Of a stretch of 64,000 nt of DNA, positions 53,624 to 63,473 are shown one piece after another. Origin of the DNA: Gimesia sp. (GTDB lineage Bacteria > Planctomycetota > Planctomycetia > Planctomycetales > Planctomycetaceae); NCBI GenBank assembly GCA_002706765.1, contig PAJV01000022.1:50711-114710 (forward strand), written 5' to 3'. The translations under genes were made by a program, and so were the position numbers. The stretch's first letter is position 1. Each line of letters opens with the position of its first letter. Under the pieces are notes generated by a model. That model ran no database searches. It was not told the origin of the DNA and saw only the letters and a program-made list of their open reading frames with translations.

Positions 53624-55438
53624 TCAGTCTGCCAGTTCCAGGAACCGCTCGACGCGGCGGTCGATAATGTCAATACTTTTGTTCCAGAACTCCGCTTCTC
53701 CCAGATGGTAGCCAAATGTATTGGACACTGCGTCTTCAGTTACCTGACAGCCGGTAGCAATCAGGAGTTCACGGTATTGGTCCGCAAACTCTGACTGATC
53801 GGCAAAGGTATCAGCCAGGGCATAGACGCCCAGGGAGAGCAGATAACCGAACGTATAAGGAAAATTATAGAAGGGCAATTCACTGATATAGAAATGGAGT
53901 TTGGAAATCCAGAATGAGGGATTCCAGCCGGAATCATCCAGGGCGCCGGCGTAGGCTTCTTTTTGCGCCTCAAGCATCAGTTCCGAAAATCGCTCGGGCG
54001 TCAATTCCCCAGTTGCCCGCTCCCGATGCAGGCGGTCTTCGAACAGGAAGCGGGTATGAATATTCATCATGAATGCCACGGAGTCTCCCAGCATGCCATC
54101 CAGGATCTGTAATTCTTCATCGCGGGACTGAGCGGCTTTAAGGCGTTGCTCTCCGAGAACGGCTTCGGCAAACGTGGAAGCCGTTTCTGCCAGGTTCATC
54201 GGGTAATCGCTTAAGACAAACGGCACATCCTTCAACACATAGGAATGATAAGCGTGTCCCAGTTCATGGGCGAGTGTCGACATGCTGTCAGCCGAATCGG
54301 TATAGGTCATGAATATCCGGGACTGTTTCTGATGGGGGAAAGTGGTGCAGAAGCCTCCCTGACGTTTGCCCTGTCGATTTTCCGCTTCGATCCATTGTTC
54401 GCGGAGTGCTTTCTCTGCAAACTGGCTCAGGTCGGGACTGAACTTTTCAAAGGAATTGACGACCAGATCACAGGCACGGTTGTAACTGAGTTCCGGAGAT
54501 TCCCCGCCTGAAAGTGGCAGTGGTGCATTCAGATCGTACCAGCAGAGTTTTTCGAGTCCCAGCAGTTCCGCTTTCTTTTCGAGAAACTGGACCAGCTTCT
54601 GTTTCCGCTGGGAGATGACCGACCACATGGTATCCAGGGTGCCGCGCTGCATGCGATTGTAAACTAACGGTGCGTCCAGATGATCTGTAACGGGCAGATG
54701 ACTGTAGAGTGTCAGCCTGGTTCCTGCCAGGTGATTCAAGGCATCCGCGCACGAATCGGCAATCGTATCCCAGGCTTTGTTGGCTGCATAGAAATTATTC
54801 TGGCGCACGAAGCGTTGCGGCGAATCGAACTGGACTTGTCCGGGCGAGCGTTCTACCAGTTCCCCTTTTTCCATCAGCTGAATTTTGAGATCACCTGACA
54901 GCCGATCATAAAGTCGTCCCCATGCATGCAGTCCATCGACGGCCAGTTGCGACGCCAGGATCTCCTGTTCCTTAGGCAGCCGTAATGTCGCGTTCCGTTT
55001 CGAGTCTTCCAGGAAAAACCGAATTTCCTTCAGGCGGGAATCCTGTTCTGTGAATTGCTGAAGTGTTTCGTCAGGGATCTCCCGGATGGTCAACTGCAGC
55101 TGGGTTTCGATATTCTCCCTGAGGGGGCGAATACTGGCCAGGCGTGCCAGCAATGTTTGAAAGCGTTTGTTGTGTGCGTCTTCGGCACAATAGCATTCCA
55201 GAAAGGCAAATAACCCTGACAGCTCCGCGACCGCATTTTGATAATCAGTCAGAAAGTCACCCCAGAGTGAGGCATGCTGCCCGGGATCGGTCGACTGAGA
55301 TAATTCCGCAACGCGTGTCACCAGGTCTTCGAGTGACATTTTTATCTGCTGCAGACAATCCTCAAACGCGGATTGCTCGGGATGCGGGTACAGTGAGGCC
55401 AGTTCCCAGGTCAGCGGATATGCGGTCGTCTCAGTCAT
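53624..55438 (-). CDS. pepF: Oligoendopeptidase F (M3 family)
   Basis: 604 residues of the M3B metallopeptidase family. The zinc site is STLAHELGHAYHSY with His-Glu-x-x-His, and the third ligand (Glu) follows about 30 residues on near NLAETASTFAEAVL. Other blocks: WYDLNAPLP, RQGGFCTTFPHQKQSRIFMTY and PFYNFPYTFGYLLSLGVYAL are standard for PepF. It cuts short peptides in the cytoplasm and may help to recycle peptides from secretion. It stands alone, transcribed away from the DDAH-like gene. Confidence 0.94.
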   Translation of the reverse strand: MTETTAYPLTWELASLYPHPEQSAFEDCLQQIKMSLEDLVTRVAELSQSTDPGQHASLWGDFLTDYQNAVAELSGLFAFLECYCAEDAHNKRFQTLLARLASIRPLRENIETQLQLTIREIPDETLQQFTEQDSRLKEIRFFLEDSKRNATLRLPKEQEILASQLAVDGLHAWGRLYDRLSGDLKIQLMEKGELVERSPGQVQFDSPQRFVRQNNFYAANKAWDTIADSCADALNHLAGTRLTLYSHLPVTDHLDAPLVYNRMQRGTLDTMWSVISQRKQKLVQFLEKKAELLGLEKLCWYDLNAPLPLSGGESPELSYNRACDLVVNSFEKFSPDLSQFAEKALREQWIEAENRQGKRQGGFCTTFPHQKQSRIFMTYTDSADSMSTLAHELGHAYHSYVLKDVPFVLSDYPMNLAETASTFAEAVLGEQRLKAAQSRDEELQILDGMLGDSVAFMMNIHTRFLFEDRLHRERATGELTPERFSELMLEAQKEAYAGALDDSGWNPSFWISKLHFYISELPFYNFPYTFGYLLSLGVYALADTFADQSEFADQYRELLIATGCQVTEDAVSNTFGYHLGEAEFWNKSIDIIDRRVERFLELAD

Positions 55439-55651
55439 GGTGTTAAATCCATTTCGGAAAAAGAGAAGTGATTTATCTGTACTGACTGTATTGGATCAGG
55501 AGTCATTTCGTCAATTTAAGCGTGTTCTGATTTGAAATCCAGTATGCGAGGCAGGAATTCTTCCCACGCCCCAATCCCGGCTGTGGTATAATAATGATAA
55601 AGAGAATACCTGGCGCATTTTCCAGAGGGAACCACAGAGAAAGGCAGTGCA

Positions 55652-56479
55652 TTGATTTATGAGACCCCGGCGATCCTGATGTGTCCTCCCGATTTCTATG
55701 GGATTGAGTACGAAATCAATCCCTGGATGAGCCGCAGCAAACAGAGTGATCCGGCAGTGGCGCGGCAGCAGTGGGAGTCGCTGTATCAACTGCTGCAGGA
55801 ACAGGAGGCCCGGATCGAACTCTTGACGCCCATCAAGGGACTGCCCGACCTGGTGTTCACGGCGAATGCCGGCTTGATCTGGAAAGACCGCGTATTTCTT
55901 TCGCTGTTTCGTCATGAAGCCCGGCAGGGAGAGACGCTGCTGGACCGCCAGTGGTTTCAACAGGCCGGGTTTGAAACCATCGACATGCCCGATGGCTTTT
56001 ATTTCGAAGGTGCCGGCGATGCGCTGTTCTGTGGCGATACACTCTTTGCCGGCTATCTGATTCGCAGCGATGTCAGGGCGCTGCAGTGGGTGGGCGGAGA
56101 GATGAACTGCCGCGTGATTCCCCTGCAACTGGTGGACGATTTTTATTATCACCTGGATACCTGCTTCTGTCCGCTAAGCGAAACCGAAGCAATTTACTAT
56201 CCCCCCGCGTTTGATGAATATGCACAGCATGCCTTGAAAGAGTATATCCCGCATCTGATTCCCGTCGTGAAGGCAGAAGCGGAGCGATTTGCCTGTAACG
56301 CCGTGGTGATTGGGGAGACTGTCGTCATGAATACGGGCTGCCCGCAACTGGAAGCTGATCTGCAGCAGCGCGGTTATCGAACTTTGAGTACACCGCTGGA
56401 TGAATTCATCAAAGCGGGAGGCTCGGCCAAGTGCCTGACGTTAAGGCTGGATGGTGAACGGGCGGCTGTATGGCCTTGA
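55652..56479 (+). CDS. Dimethylarginine dimethylaminohydrolase/amidinotransferase-like protein
   Basis: 275 residues of the guanidine-modifying (GME) fold. LPDLVFTANAGLI, FEGAGDALFCGDTLFAGY (acidic residue for guanidinium), YYHLDTCFCPL (catalytic His) and GGSAKCLTLR (Cys261, the nucleophile) are all in place. Members hydrolyse methylarginine, arginine or related guanidines, often to ornithine/citrulline plus amine. I use the TTG start at 55652, which has AGAAAGG upstream; the conserved start (ILMCPPDFYGIEYEINPWM) begins 9 residues later. Its last 39 bases overlap the convergent gene's end. Confidence 0.88.
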   Translation: MIYETPAILMCPPDFYGIEYEINPWMSRSKQSDPAVARQQWESLYQLLQEQEARIELLTPIKGLPDLVFTANAGLIWKDRVFLSLFRHEARQGETLLDRQWFQQAGFETIDMPDGFYFEGAGDALFCGDTLFAGYLIRSDVRALQWVGGEMNCRVIPLQLVDDFYYHLDTCFCPLSETEAIYYPPAFDEYAQHALKEYIPHLIPVVKAEAERFACNAVVIGETVVMNTGCPQLEADLQQRGYRTLSTPLDEFIKAGGSAKCLTLRLDGERAAVWP

Positions 56480-57643
56480 AGGTCCGTCGAGTTTGAGCCG
56501 ACTTGTGCGCGAGATGCCGGCCGACGTTGTTTCGCCCGGAAAGAATCGGGTCCCGGTCGTGGCCAGTGAGGAATCCCGGTTGAGGGAGACGTGTTTCAAG
56601 GGAACTGCGGGAGTCGAGGCGGCGAAGGTGCCTTTGCCGGGAGAGATCAGGGTGACCTGTACTTCTCCCTCCGCGTAAATATTCAGATTGTGTTCGGGAA
56701 TTTGCGGGAAGAGTTTGACAATCCAGGTCTGATCTGAAACCTGACCGGTGCCGAACTGATTTCCTGCCCGGGGAGCCTGCGCCAGGGGAGTTGTGGCACA
56801 ATTGCGGGTCCACTGCCCCAGTGTCATCGTTTCCTGAGGGACAGCGGCAAAGCGTTGATCCCAGACCGGTAACAGCATTTGTCGCTGACCGAATAACTGG
56901 ATTTTTACATTTCCCGTTAACGCAGCAGGATTGCCCACGCGGTCCATTCCCTGTACGCGTACAGCCAGGGCGTTCCAGTCTGCTTTACCCTCAGTATTGA
57001 TGGGGGTGGCCTGAACGCTGATCCGGGTTAATTTTCCCAGCAGCGGTTCGGGGGCAGGCGGGGGAGGGATCGCGCCCGGAACAGGGCCATAGCCCAGCGC
57101 CTGTTGGGTCACGGCGGCACGCATCAGCCCCAGGGCATATCCGCGTTCCAGTGTAGGTACGCCATGGGGGTAGTACTGTTTCAACAGAGGCTCGTAGGCA
57201 CTCAAGGGGTCTTCGTGGACGCCGAGGATGATTCCCCGACTGCAACTGATGTCGCAGGGAGCAGGGTAAGTTGGCATTGGTTGCATGGGCACATACAGGG
57301 GGCGCTGGTAGACGGGGACAGGCAGCGAGGAATACTTCTTGTGTTTATGGAACGCGAACTGGACCGACTGGCCCTGGTAGTATTGGTCTGCCGCCAGCTG
57401 AATGGTTTCCTGATCGTAGACGGAATTCTCAATCTTCAGACGTTCGATCTTATTGAGAGAGAGGGAGCGGGGGTGTTGATTTTTCTGTTCCAGAATCAGA
57501 GTGGAATCGGGCCCCCATTGGATACTGTCTGCATGAAGCGTGTTACCGGAGTTCAGGGTAATTTCCACATCAGCACGGGAGAGAGTCGTGGAAAACAGAA
57601 CGAGAGGCAGGATGAAAAGTACGAAATTGAAGTGGCGTTGCAT
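56441..57643 (-). CDS. Exported protein of unknown function
   Basis: 400 residues from the ATG at 57643, which opens a signal peptide (HFNFVLFILPLVLFSTTLSRA); the frame continues to 57673. The first mature part (VEITLNSGNTLHADSIQWGP, NKIERLKIEN) looks like a short beta domain as in LSM-like or hook-associated caps. The middle has a proline/tyrosine-rich stretch (PVPVYQRPLYVPMQPMPTYP) and PVPGAIPPPPAPEP, and the C-terminal third is beta-rich (NLNIYAEGEVQVTLISP). No known domain. It overlaps the DDAH-like gene at its 3' end. Surface or periplasmic location is likely. Confidence 0.6.
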   Translation of the reverse strand: MQRHFNFVLFILPLVLFSTTLSRADVEITLNSGNTLHADSIQWGPDSTLILEQKNQHPRSLSLNKIERLKIENSVYDQETIQLAADQYYQGQSVQFAFHKHKKYSSLPVPVYQRPLYVPMQPMPTYPAPCDISCSRGIILGVHEDPLSAYEPLLKQYYPHGVPTLERGYALGLMRAAVTQQALGYGPVPGAIPPPPAPEPLLGKLTRISVQATPINTEGKADWNALAVRVQGMDRVGNPAALTGNVKIQLFGQRQMLLPVWDQRFAAVPQETMTLGQWTRNCATTPLAQAPRAGNQFGTGQVSDQTWIVKLFPQIPEHNLNIYAEGEVQVTLISPGKGTFAASTPAVPLKHVSLNRDSSLATTGTRFFPGETTSAGISRTSRLKLDGPSRPYSRPFTIQP

Positions 57644-58402
57644 GACAGTCCCCGGTTGAACAGACAGTCTCAATCATGGTGTTGTGATGAGATGAAGTTG
57701 GTCCTACAGCAGAGAAAGGCAAAGAATGCGCCCGAAGCGAAGGATGTGACTGCGGCTGCCGCTGGTGGAATGGATTCTGCGGTCAGGAGCCCTGTCAGCA
57801 GGGGAATGAGAGTGGCAGATGTAGTGTCTGTTTCTGTCTTTACGAATTCGAACCGGCTGGATACGAAAGGCGGTTTTATTTCATGAAAACAACTCAGGTA
57901 GCTCAACGAGCTGTTTCAGTTTCTTAACACAATTTGCCGGTCGTTGTCTGAATGTCTTAACAAAATCCGGTTTCAGAACAGGCGGAGAGGGGAGGCGTGA
58001 AAGTGCCTGGAAGGTTCGATTTCGCTTCAGAATGGGGTATTTTAACATTCTGAGACTGCGAGATTACACAAAGTGTGCTGAATATGGCACTTAGACCCTT
58101 AGAATCCGGCAAACAATCTTATGAATATGCTTGACAGCAAGGAAAGAAAGCGTGATGATCATGCAATACCGGGGACTTGTGGTCCTCATTCAAATTGATG
58201 TTAGTCTATCGGGAATATCTGTTTAGATAATTTCCTTTTCCAGATTAACACGTATAATTTGATACTTGATTCAATTCGTTTTATGATCGATTCCGATCGG
58301 GCCAGGCAGTCGTCGATACGCTTTATCTGCGATAATGGATTCACCGGGAAAACATGTGCCTACGTCGGGTTTTGTCTTTTTAGAAGAGGGTGGGCTGGAA
58401 TT
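57644..58402. other. Long intergenic region
   Basis: No gene I would support: one minus-strand frame (57670-57906) begins only with TTG and has no ribosome-binding site. A TATAAT at 58253-58258 could be the -10 of the STAS gene, but its -35 is poor. Confidence 0.45.
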
Positions 58403-58759
58403 ATGGCAGCTGGTCACCGTCGTGTTGACATCGAGGAAGTATCGGATGTCACCATTGCAAAATTTATTGACAAGAAAATTCTTGATGAAGGAAACATCCA
58501 GATCATCGGGACACAATTATTTGGACTTGTTGATGAAGATGGACGCAAGAAGATCATTCTTGACTTTTCCAACGTGGAATACCTTTCCAGTGCTGCACTG
58601 GGCAAGTTGATTACGCTGGATAAAAAAGTGAAAAAGGCAAAGGGGAAATTGAAGCTGTGCTCAATTCGTCCTGATATTTACGAAGTATTTGCCATTACGA
58701 GACTGAATCAACTGTTTGACATCGCCGAAACACAGGAGGCGGCTCTCGAAGGATTTTAA
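58403..58759 (+). CDS. STAS-domain anti-anti-sigma factor-like protein
   Basis: 118 residues from ATG 58403; the frame is open upstream to 58259, but the extra part looks random. The STAS fold is shown by VTIAKFIDKKILDEGNIQII, KKIILDFSNVEYLSSAALGKL (with the serine that is phosphorylated in SpoIIAA/RsbV-type antagonists) and LKLCSIRPDIYEVFAITRLNQLFDI. Such proteins release a partner from a kinase-type inhibitor when dephosphorylated. A HATPase_c_2 protein follows 191 bases downstream, which supports a partner-switch pair. No sigma factor or phosphatase gene is adjacent. Confidence 0.88.
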   Translation: MAAGHRRVDIEEVSDVTIAKFIDKKILDEGNIQIIGTQLFGLVDEDGRKKIILDFSNVEYLSSAALGKLITLDKKVKKAKGKLKLCSIRPDIYEVFAITRLNQLFDIAETQEAALEGF

Positions 58760-58950
58760 CTTTGGCTTGGTAATTGCAGATGACTTAACCCTCTGCGAAG
58801 ACCAGTTCTGAGTAAGGTTCTTTGAGAACAATGATTGTGAGAGGTTCAAACCGGGGAGACTGTTGTAAACGCAGCCTGCTCGGAGTGAGTTTGAATGCTC
58901 TTTGAATTAGTTACTGGATAAACACCAGAAATCGTGTGCTGGCCAAATTC

Positions 58951-59394
58951 ATGTCATCGGACGAACACTTTGAAGTAACGATACCCAGCGATACCTCGGA
59001 AGGTCAGGCTGTTCAAGCCCGCATCGTCGAGGCTCTCGAGGTACGTGAATACCCTGATAAAGATGTTTTCTCCGTGCGCCTCGCACTGGAAGAAGCATTG
59101 GTGAATGCGATTAAGCATGGTAATCGCATGTCTCCTGATAAAAGTGTCGAAATCAACTGCTGGATCAGCGATGAGCGGGTCCGCGTTGAAATCCAGGATG
59201 AAGGGGAAGGTTTCGACCGCAGTCACGTTCCCGATCCGACCCTGCTGGAAAATCTGGAACGACCCTGTGGCAGAGGGATCATGCTGATGGGAGCCTTCAT
59301 GAATCTCATCGAGTATAATGAACAGGGCAACAAGGTGGTCCTCGAAAAGATCAAAGGGGTTGCCCCCAAACCACCAGACACCGAAGCCGAGTGA
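58951..59394 (+). CDS. RsbW/SpoIIAB-like anti-sigma regulatory kinase (HATPase_c_2)
   Basis: 147 residues from ATG 58951 (a GTG five codons earlier is possible). ATPase motifs: N box LALEEALVNAIKHGN, G1 box VEIQDEGEGFDRSHV, and G2-like CGRGIMLMGAFM. This GHKL fold binds ATP and phosphorylates or holds a STAS partner. With the STAS gene upstream it forms a partner-switching module controlling an unidentified target, possibly a sigma factor or a PP2C-regulated enzyme encoded elsewhere. Confidence 0.88.
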   Translation: MSSDEHFEVTIPSDTSEGQAVQARIVEALEVREYPDKDVFSVRLALEEALVNAIKHGNRMSPDKSVEINCWISDERVRVEIQDEGEGFDRSHVPDPTLLENLERPCGRGIMLMGAFMNLIEYNEQGNKVVLEKIKGVAPKPPDTEAE

Positions 59395-59549
59395 ATTAAA
59401 ACAGTTACGATTCTTACAAGCCGGCAATATTCTTAAATATTTTGCCAGAACCCCGGCGGTTCCTGTTAAACATCGGTTGACTTCATTGATTTCTCACAAT
59501 ATGTTATACGCACTCAGTGGTTGGGAGTTTTCCTGAATCACATCATTGA

Positions 59550-59622
59550 TCCTCGATAGCTCAATCGGTAGAGCGAGCGGCTGTTAACCGCTAGGTTCAA
59601 GGTTCGAGTCCTTGTCGAGGAG
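59550..59622 (+). tRNA. tRNA-Asn (anticodon GTT)
   Basis: The 73-nt cloverleaf folds by eye: acceptor TCCTCGA/TCGAGGA, D arm AGCTCAATCGGTAGAGC, anticodon stem GCGG/CCGC with loop CTGTTAA, T arm AAGG TTCGAGT CCTT. Anticodon GTT gives Asn. CCA is not encoded. Confidence 0.95.
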
Positions 59623-59650
59623 CTTGTTTTCTCAGAAAACACAATTCAAT

Positions 59651-59688
59651 CAGACCCGGTATCGCAGTGTTGATACCGGGTCTGTTTT
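59651..59688 (+). terminator. Rho-independent terminator after tRNA-Asn
   Basis: CAGACCCGGTATC pairs with GATACCGGGTCTG, followed by TTTTG and further T. Confidence 0.9.
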
Positions 59689-59975
59689 GTTTCCTTCCAG
59701 CATTTCGCAATGAAAGCTGAAGTTCCTATCTTATTCAGTGCATGCAATGCACGCTCTCCCCCCCAAAAAACGAAAAAGACCGGGATTTCCCATATTTCTG
59801 TTTTGAATAGCAGAAATCAGGTTGCTTTATTTTCGGAAATTCAATACCAAACGCTGGTTCTGATAACGGATTGCCTGTCTGGATTCTGCATTTGAAGTCC
59901 ATCTGCATAGTTCGTCTGGAGAGAGGTTGCGTGCATTTTTCTCAGCAGGGACGCTCTGACGTCCCGGGCGTTTTC

Positions 59976-59995
59976 ATTATTGTCTAGAGAATAAT
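59976..59995 (+). promoter_or_regulatory. Inverted repeat upstream of rfbA
   Basis: ATTATT, 8 bases, AATAAT. It sits immediately before the GAGG ribosome site of rfbA and could be an operator or a leader hairpin. Confidence 0.3.
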
Positions 59996-60007
59996 CGAGG
60001 ATGACAG

Positions 60008-60895
60008 ATGTCAAGAAAAGGAATCGTTCTGGCAGGAGGTACGGGAACCAGATTGCATCCTGTAACGAAAGTGATTTCGAAACAGCTTCTTCCCATTTAT
60101 GATAAACCGATGATTTATTATCCGTTGTCATCGCTGATGCTGGCGGGAATCAGAGAGATTCTGATCATTTCCACCCCGCATGACCTGCCGATGTTTCAGG
60201 ATTTACTGGGCAGTGGCGAGCAGTGGGGTGTGAGGTTTGAATATGCAGAACAACCTTCCCCCGATGGACTGGCCCAGGCATTTCTGATTGGTGAAGACTT
60301 TATCGGAAACGATGATGCCTGCCTGATCCTGGGGGACAACATTTTTTATGGCCATGGATTTACAGACAGCCTGAAATCAGCGGCGGCGCGGGAATCGGGT
60401 GCGACCGTATTTGGTTACCAGGTACATGATCCGGAACGATTTGGGGTTGTGGAATTCGACAGTGAGCAACGTGCGATCTCCATCGAAGAAAAGCCGGTCA
60501 AACCCAGATCGAACTATGCAGTAACCGGCTTATATTTTTACGACAATGATGTCATCGAAATCGCGAAAAATGTGAAGCCTTCTGCGCGAGGCGAGTTGGA
60601 GATCACGTCTGTCAACAACGCCTATCTGGAACGGGGCGGGTTGAATGTCGAATTACTCGGCCGCGGTCACGCCTGGTTCGATACGGGGACTCACGAAAGC
60701 CTGCAGGAAGCCAGCCATTTCTTTCAGACCATCGAAAAAAGGCAGGGACTGAAGATCGCCTGCCTGGAAGAAATCGCGTTCCGGAAAGGCTGGATTAACA
60801 CAGAAGAGCTGAAAGCCCAGGCGGAACAACTGGGTAAGACCAACTATGGCGAGTATCTGATGCGGATTGTAGATGATCTTTCACTAAACAAATAA
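60008..60895 (+). CDS. rfbA: Glucose-1-phosphate thymidylyltransferase RfbA
   Basis: 295 residues of the nucleotidyltransferase fold. The signature [17 protein letters not shown], then [16 protein letters not shown], is at the N-terminus; [12 protein letters not shown] holds the metal-binding Asp, and [20 protein letters not shown] and [15 protein letters not shown] are family blocks. It makes dTDP-glucose from dTTP and glucose 1-phosphate, the first step to dTDP-rhamnose and other deoxysugars of surface glycans. The ATG has GAGG upstream. It leads a rightward polysaccharide export cluster (wzm, wzt). Confidence 0.96.
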   Translation: MSRKGIVLAGGTGTRLHPVTKVISKQLLPIYDKPMIYYPLSSLMLAGIREILIISTPHDLPMFQDLLGSGEQWGVRFEYAEQPSPDGLAQAFLIGEDFIGNDDACLILGDNIFYGHGFTDSLKSAAARESGATVFGYQVHDPERFGVVEFDSEQRAISIEEKPVKPRSNYAVTGLYFYDNDVIEIAKNVKPSARGELEITSVNNAYLERGGLNVELLGRGHAWFDTGTHESLQEASHFFQTIEKRQGLKIACLEEIAFRKGWINTEELKAQAEQLGKTNYGEYLMRIVDDLSLNK

Positions 60896-61079
60896 TTCTA
60901 ATATAAATCGTTGCTCTAAGCTGTTTTCAATTACAGAGATGAGTTTTAAAACAGATTTAGGGGGGAGGGCATAAAACCGTCCTCGTTTCATTTAATTCAT
61001 TATTATTACTGAATGAAGTTTGCCGACAGGATGTTAAAAATAAATTTATTACAAGAGCCGAAGTCTGAGGGGCACTGAA

Positions 61080-61907
61080 ATGAATCCATATAATTCAGTG
61101 TCAATTGCGCCTCGGCAATTGTTGAAAAGTCTGATGATTAATCGACGATTAATTTACCAGATGGCGAAACGAGAAGTGATAGGCAGGTATCGAGGATCGG
61201 TACTGGGGCTGGCGTGGTCGTTTTTTAATCCTCTGATCATGCTGGTTGTTTATACCTTTGTTTTCAGTTTCGTCTTCAAATCGCGCTGGCAAACCGGTTC
61301 TGACAGCAAAACAGAATTTGCGCTGGCACTGTTTATTGGCATGATTGTGCATGGTTTACTGGCAGAATGCGTCAACAGAGCGCCCAGCCTGATTGTGGGA
61401 AATGTGAATTATGTCAAGAAAGTCATTTTCCCTCTGGAAGTGCTGCCCTGGATTGCGATGGGAGCCACGCTCTTCCATACACTGATCAGTCTGGTGGTCT
61501 GGGGGCTGTTTTTTGTTCTCGTGAATCAGACGTTTTACTGGACCGCGTTGTTTCTGCCGCTGCTGTTCTTACCGCTGATCCTGATTACGATGGGACTGAC
61601 CTGGTTTCTCGCCTCATTCGGCGTATATTTGCGGGATGTAGGGCAGATCACGGGCGTGTTTACCATGGTCCTGCTTTTTATGTCACCGGTATTTTATCCG
61701 ATCTCAAACCTGCCAGAATCCATTCAACCTTTAATGTATGCAAATCCGCTGACATTTTTTATCGAACAATCGCGTGCCGTGCTGATGTGGGGCCAGTTTC
61801 CGAACTGGGGAGGACTATTGATTTCATTGCTCATCAGTATGGTTGTTGCCTGGATGGGGTTCGCCTGGTTTCAGAAAACACGTAGAGGATTTGCTGATGT
61901 CCTATGA
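61080..61907 (+). CDS. wzm: Polysaccharide ABC exporter permease (Wzm type)
   Basis: 275 residues of the ABC-2 permease family. LKSLMINRRLIYQMAKREVI and GRYRGSVLGLAWSFFNPLIM are the signature of O-antigen/teichoic export permeases, and MSPVFYPISNLPESIQPLMYANPLTF is the conserved C-terminal loop. Six membrane segments are predicted. It moves undecaprenyl-linked glycan across the cytoplasmic membrane with Wzt. The wzt start overlaps its end by 11 bases, so translation is coupled. The flanking sequence is more AT-rich than most of the window. Confidence 0.93.
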   Translation: MNPYNSVSIAPRQLLKSLMINRRLIYQMAKREVIGRYRGSVLGLAWSFFNPLIMLVVYTFVFSFVFKSRWQTGSDSKTEFALALFIGMIVHGLLAECVNRAPSLIVGNVNYVKKVIFPLEVLPWIAMGATLFHTLISLVVWGLFFVLVNQTFYWTALFLPLLFLPLILITMGLTWFLASFGVYLRDVGQITGVFTMVLLFMSPVFYPISNLPESIQPLMYANPLTFFIEQSRAVLMWGQFPNWGGLLISLLISMVVAWMGFAWFQKTRRGFADVL

Positions 61908-63279
61908 GCCGGTTGAGAACCAGGAACTTGCAGTGAATCTGGAGGGGGTCTGTAAATACTTTCAGATTTATGAAAAGCCTCATCATCGGCTTCTGCAGGG
62001 AATCTACAGAGGTCGGAAGCAGTTCTTCAAGGAATTCAAAGCCTTGGATGATATTACCTTCCAAATCCGCAAAGGTGAGACAGTGGGCATCATTGGCCGA
62101 AATGGTGCTGGCAAGTCGACCCTGTTGCAGATTATTTGCGGTACGATGTCTCAGAGCGCAGGGAAGGTTGAAGTCAATGGCCGGATTGCTGCACTGCTGG
62201 AACTGGGCTCGGGATTTAACCCGGAGTTTACCGGTCGAGAAAATGTTTATATGAATGGCACGATTCTGGGGCTGTCGCGCGAAGAACTGGATGCTCGTTT
62301 TGATAAAATTGCAGCCTTTGCAGATATCGGCGAGTTTATAGATCAGCCGGTAAAAAGCTATTCCAGCGGGATGTATGTCCGCCTGGGGTTTGCCGTGATC
62401 GCCCATGTGGATGCTGATATACTGGTGATTGACGAAGCGCTGGCTGTCGGAGACGCTTATTTCACACAGAAATGCATGCGGTTTCTGCGACAGTTTATGA
62501 AGAAAGGAACCTTGCTGTTTGTCAGTCATGATAATTCTGCTGTGACCAATCTGTGTCAGAACGCGGTCTGGCTGCACCAGGGTCAAGTGAAAATTGCTGC
62601 CGATGCGAAGACGGTCTGTGAACGGTATTTTGAAGGACTTTATTCGGAAAATCAGCATGTGGAACAGAATACAGAGTCAGACGAGAAAGCGGCAATTGAT
62701 AAGACGAGTTCGAAGGTCAAGTTTGAGAACGAGTATGTAGATGGGCGGCTCGCATATCTGAATTCGACACAGTACCGCAACGATCTTAAGATTTTTCAGT
62801 TTGATCCTGATGGAGATAGCTTTGGAGCCGGAGGAGCTGAAATCCAGGGCGTGAGTCTCTGCAACATGCAGGGAGACAAGCTTTCCTGGATTGTGGGAGG
62901 GGAAATGGTGAGTCTGGTCGTCAATGCAATTGCCAGAGAGAGAATGAAATCACCCATTGTAGGTTTTTTCGTCAAAGATCGTTTGGGACAGAATTTATTT
63001 GGTGACAATACATTTATCACCGGCGCACCTGATTTATTAGCCGAGGATCACTTTTCTGCTCGATTCACTTTTCGAATGCCGTTACTACCATTGGGAGATT
63101 ATTCCATAACTATTTCCGTGGCAAATGGCACACAGACAGACCATGTTCAACATATCTGGATCCACGATGCTCTTGTCTTCAGATCTGAAGCCAGTAGTAC
63201 CGTCCATGGATTGGTAGGTGTTCCCATGCAGTCGATCAAGGTGTTAAAAACGAACTCAAAAAAACACTCTGATAGATAA
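61897..63279 (+). CDS. wzt: Polysaccharide ABC exporter ATPase with Wzt C-terminal domain
   Basis: 460 residues from ATG 61897. Walker A GRNGAGKST (residues 67-75), signature YSSGMYVRLGFAV, Walker B DILVIDEALAVGDA. Residues about 290-440 form an additional beta domain of the Wzt C-terminal type (GAEIQGVSLCNMQGDKLSWI, LGDYSITISVANG), which in Wzt binds the modified end of the O-antigen chain before export. It overlaps the permease gene by 11 bases. It energises glycan export for the locus that continues to the right. Confidence 0.94.
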   Translation: MSYEPVENQELAVNLEGVCKYFQIYEKPHHRLLQGIYRGRKQFFKEFKALDDITFQIRKGETVGIIGRNGAGKSTLLQIICGTMSQSAGKVEVNGRIAALLELGSGFNPEFTGRENVYMNGTILGLSREELDARFDKIAAFADIGEFIDQPVKSYSSGMYVRLGFAVIAHVDADILVIDEALAVGDAYFTQKCMRFLRQFMKKGTLLFVSHDNSAVTNLCQNAVWLHQGQVKIAADAKTVCERYFEGLYSENQHVEQNTESDEKAAIDKTSSKVKFENEYVDGRLAYLNSTQYRNDLKIFQFDPDGDSFGAGGAEIQGVSLCNMQGDKLSWIVGGEMVSLVVNAIARERMKSPIVGFFVKDRLGQNLFGDNTFITGAPDLLAEDHFSARFTFRMPLLPLGDYSITISVANGTQTDHVQHIWIHDALVFRSEASSTVHGLVGVPMQSIKVLKTNSKKHSDR

Positions 63280-63473
63280 TACAAGATCTCAGAATGGTTG
63301 GTTTGAAGCAGATAGGGTGTTTTGTATGTAATAGGTCAAAACTCATCCGTCCTTAAATACATGAAGAGCAGGTGATTAAGTTCGAATCTGTGATATGTGG
63401 GGGCAACCAGCTTAGTATACAATCGCATGAAAGTCATTGAGAAAATTGGGCAACAAACTTTAAGGTTTATTTG

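Larger units (their letters stand above)
59395..60007. other. Intergenic region with tRNA-Asn and its terminator
   Basis: Apart from the tRNA (59550-59622) and terminator, no gene. The end holds a 20-bp inverted repeat (59976-59995) just before the rfbA ribosome site. Confidence 0.6.

Noticed and set aside
57104-57886. 260-residue plus-strand frame
   Set aside because: Mostly antisense to the exported protein at 56441-57643, which has a signal peptide and protein-like strands.
57670-57906. 78-residue minus-strand frame in the long gap before the STAS gene
   Set aside because: TTG start only, no ribosome-binding site, no recognisable feature beyond a hydrophobic run.
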